64,000 nucleotides of DNA, from contig NZ_CP029287.2 of assembly GCF_003201675.2 (NCBI RefSeq), forward strand, positions 1,550,001 to 1,614,000. The letters run 5' to 3'. Under the pieces are notes generated by a model. That model worked only from the letters and a program-made list of their open reading frames with translations. It was not told the DNA's origin and did not search any database. Within the stretch, counting starts at the first letter, position 1. Each line of letters begins with the position of its first letter. Source of the DNA: Metallosphaera hakonensis JCM 8857 = DSM 7519 (lineage in GTDB: Archaea; Thermoproteota; Thermoprotei_A; Sulfolobales; Sulfolobaceae). A program made the translations under genes and the position numbers. This document shows, one piece after another, positions 63,557 to 64,000 of the stretch.

Positions 63557-64000
63557 ATGGATGAAATTTTATGGGCGGAAAAATATAGACCTAAATCTCT
63601 TGATGATATTGTAAACCAGCGAGATATAGTAGAAAGATTGAAGCACTTCGTTAGAGAGAAAAATATGCCACATTTACTTTTCGCTGGACCACCAGGAACT
63701 GGGAAAACTACTTCTGCATTAGCTCTAGTACATGACCTATATGGAGAGAATTATGAGCAATATCTCTTGGAGCTTAATGCTAGTGATGAAAGGGGGATTG
63801 ACGTTATCAGGAATAAGGTAAAGGAGTTCGCTAGAACCATAGTTACTGGAGATGTCCCCTTTAAGACGGTTCTGTTGGATGAAGCCGACAATATGACCGC
63901 CGATGCTCAGCAAGCTTTAAGGAGGACAATGGAGCTTTTCACTGAGACTACGAGGTTTATTTTAGCGTGTAACTATTTGAGTAAGATCATTGATCCAATT
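63557..64000 (+). CDS. rfcS: Replication factor C small subunit (5' part)
   Basis: 148 codons of the N-terminal AAA domain; the gene runs off the window. [16 protein letters not shown] is the RFC start box, [13 protein letters not shown] is Walker [14 protein letters not shown] is box [11 protein letters not shown] is Walker B, and [13 protein letters not shown] is sensor 1. It is the small subunit of the clamp loader that places PCNA on DNA; the large subunit follows in other Sulfolobales. Confidence 0.95.
   Translation, partial: MDEILWAEKYRPKSLDDIVNQRDIVERLKHFVREKNMPHLLFAGPPGTGKTTSALALVHDLYGENYEQYLLELNASDERGIDVIRNKVKEFARTIVTGDVPFKTVLLDEADNMTADAQQALRRTMELFTETTRFILACNYLSKIIDPI

Overview
The window is a gene-dense chromosome segment from a thermoacidophilic crenarchaeon of the order Sulfolobales. 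Evidence: a UV-inducible type IV pilus (ups) operon in its Sulfolobus gene order; a PibD-type prepilin peptidase; an archaeal proteasome beta subunit next to the RFC small subunit; HerA/NurA, Lhr and DUF1641-SQR genes; many leaderless genes with a TATA box 24-30 nt upstream; AGA/AGG-rich arginine codons. The genus cannot be fixed from sequence alone. Sulfolobus, Metallosphaera, Acidianus and Sulfuracidifex are all possible.

Layout. 1-6.6 kb: a CBS/HTH protein, a JAMM-domain protein, then a minus-strand block of Lhr helicase, GT2 glycosyltransferase, a ParB/SerK-like protein and endonuclease III. This block is the known neighbour set of ups genes in Sulfolobales. 6.7-16.7 kb: a long minus-strand run in which the pilus genes upsX-E-F-A-B are embedded inside a cobalamin operon (cbiC, an rRNA m5C methyltransferase-like gene, cbiD, cbiE, then ups, then cbiT). 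16.8-21.7 kb: a 49-aa membrane protein, a cysteine-rich SBP-like protein, an NDH-like flavoprotein, UbiA prenyltransferase and citramalate synthase. 21.6-30.2 kb: more corrin genes (BtuF-like protein, cbiH, cbiG), pibD, and an ATP-dependent chelatase made of CobN plus a fused ChlI-ChlD protein.

30.2-46.9 kb: acyl-CoA dehydrogenase, two transporters, a tandem hotdog thioesterase, a HerA-NurA pair with a small unknown protein, a CoA-disulfide-reductase-like flavoprotein, PGI/PMI, cysS, Nudix, a surface glycoprotein, gdhA and an OLD-like ATPase. 47-54 kb: an unusual SDR, family 4 UDG, DHA2 transporter, TauE, DedA-DtxR, a DapA-family aldolase, and two candidate C/D box sRNAs lying directly at gene 3' ends. 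54-64 kb: surface protein, P-loop protein, DUF1641-SQR pair, hydrolase, DUF2250-like regulator, MeaB with the methylmalonyl-CoA mutase B12 subunit, a membrane-anchored HTH regulator, PEBP, psmB and the start of rfcS.

Themes. Most of a corrin ring pathway, its chelatase and a B12-dependent mutase subunit with its chaperone lie in the same window. The mutase belongs to the 3-hydroxypropionate/4-hydroxybutyrate carbon fixation cycle of these organisms. DNA-repair and DNA-exchange functions (ups pili, PibD, Nth, Lhr, UDG, HerA-NurA) are also concentrated here. Many convergent pairs overlap at their 3' ends. No CRISPR array, intact insertion sequence, tRNA or rRNA was seen.
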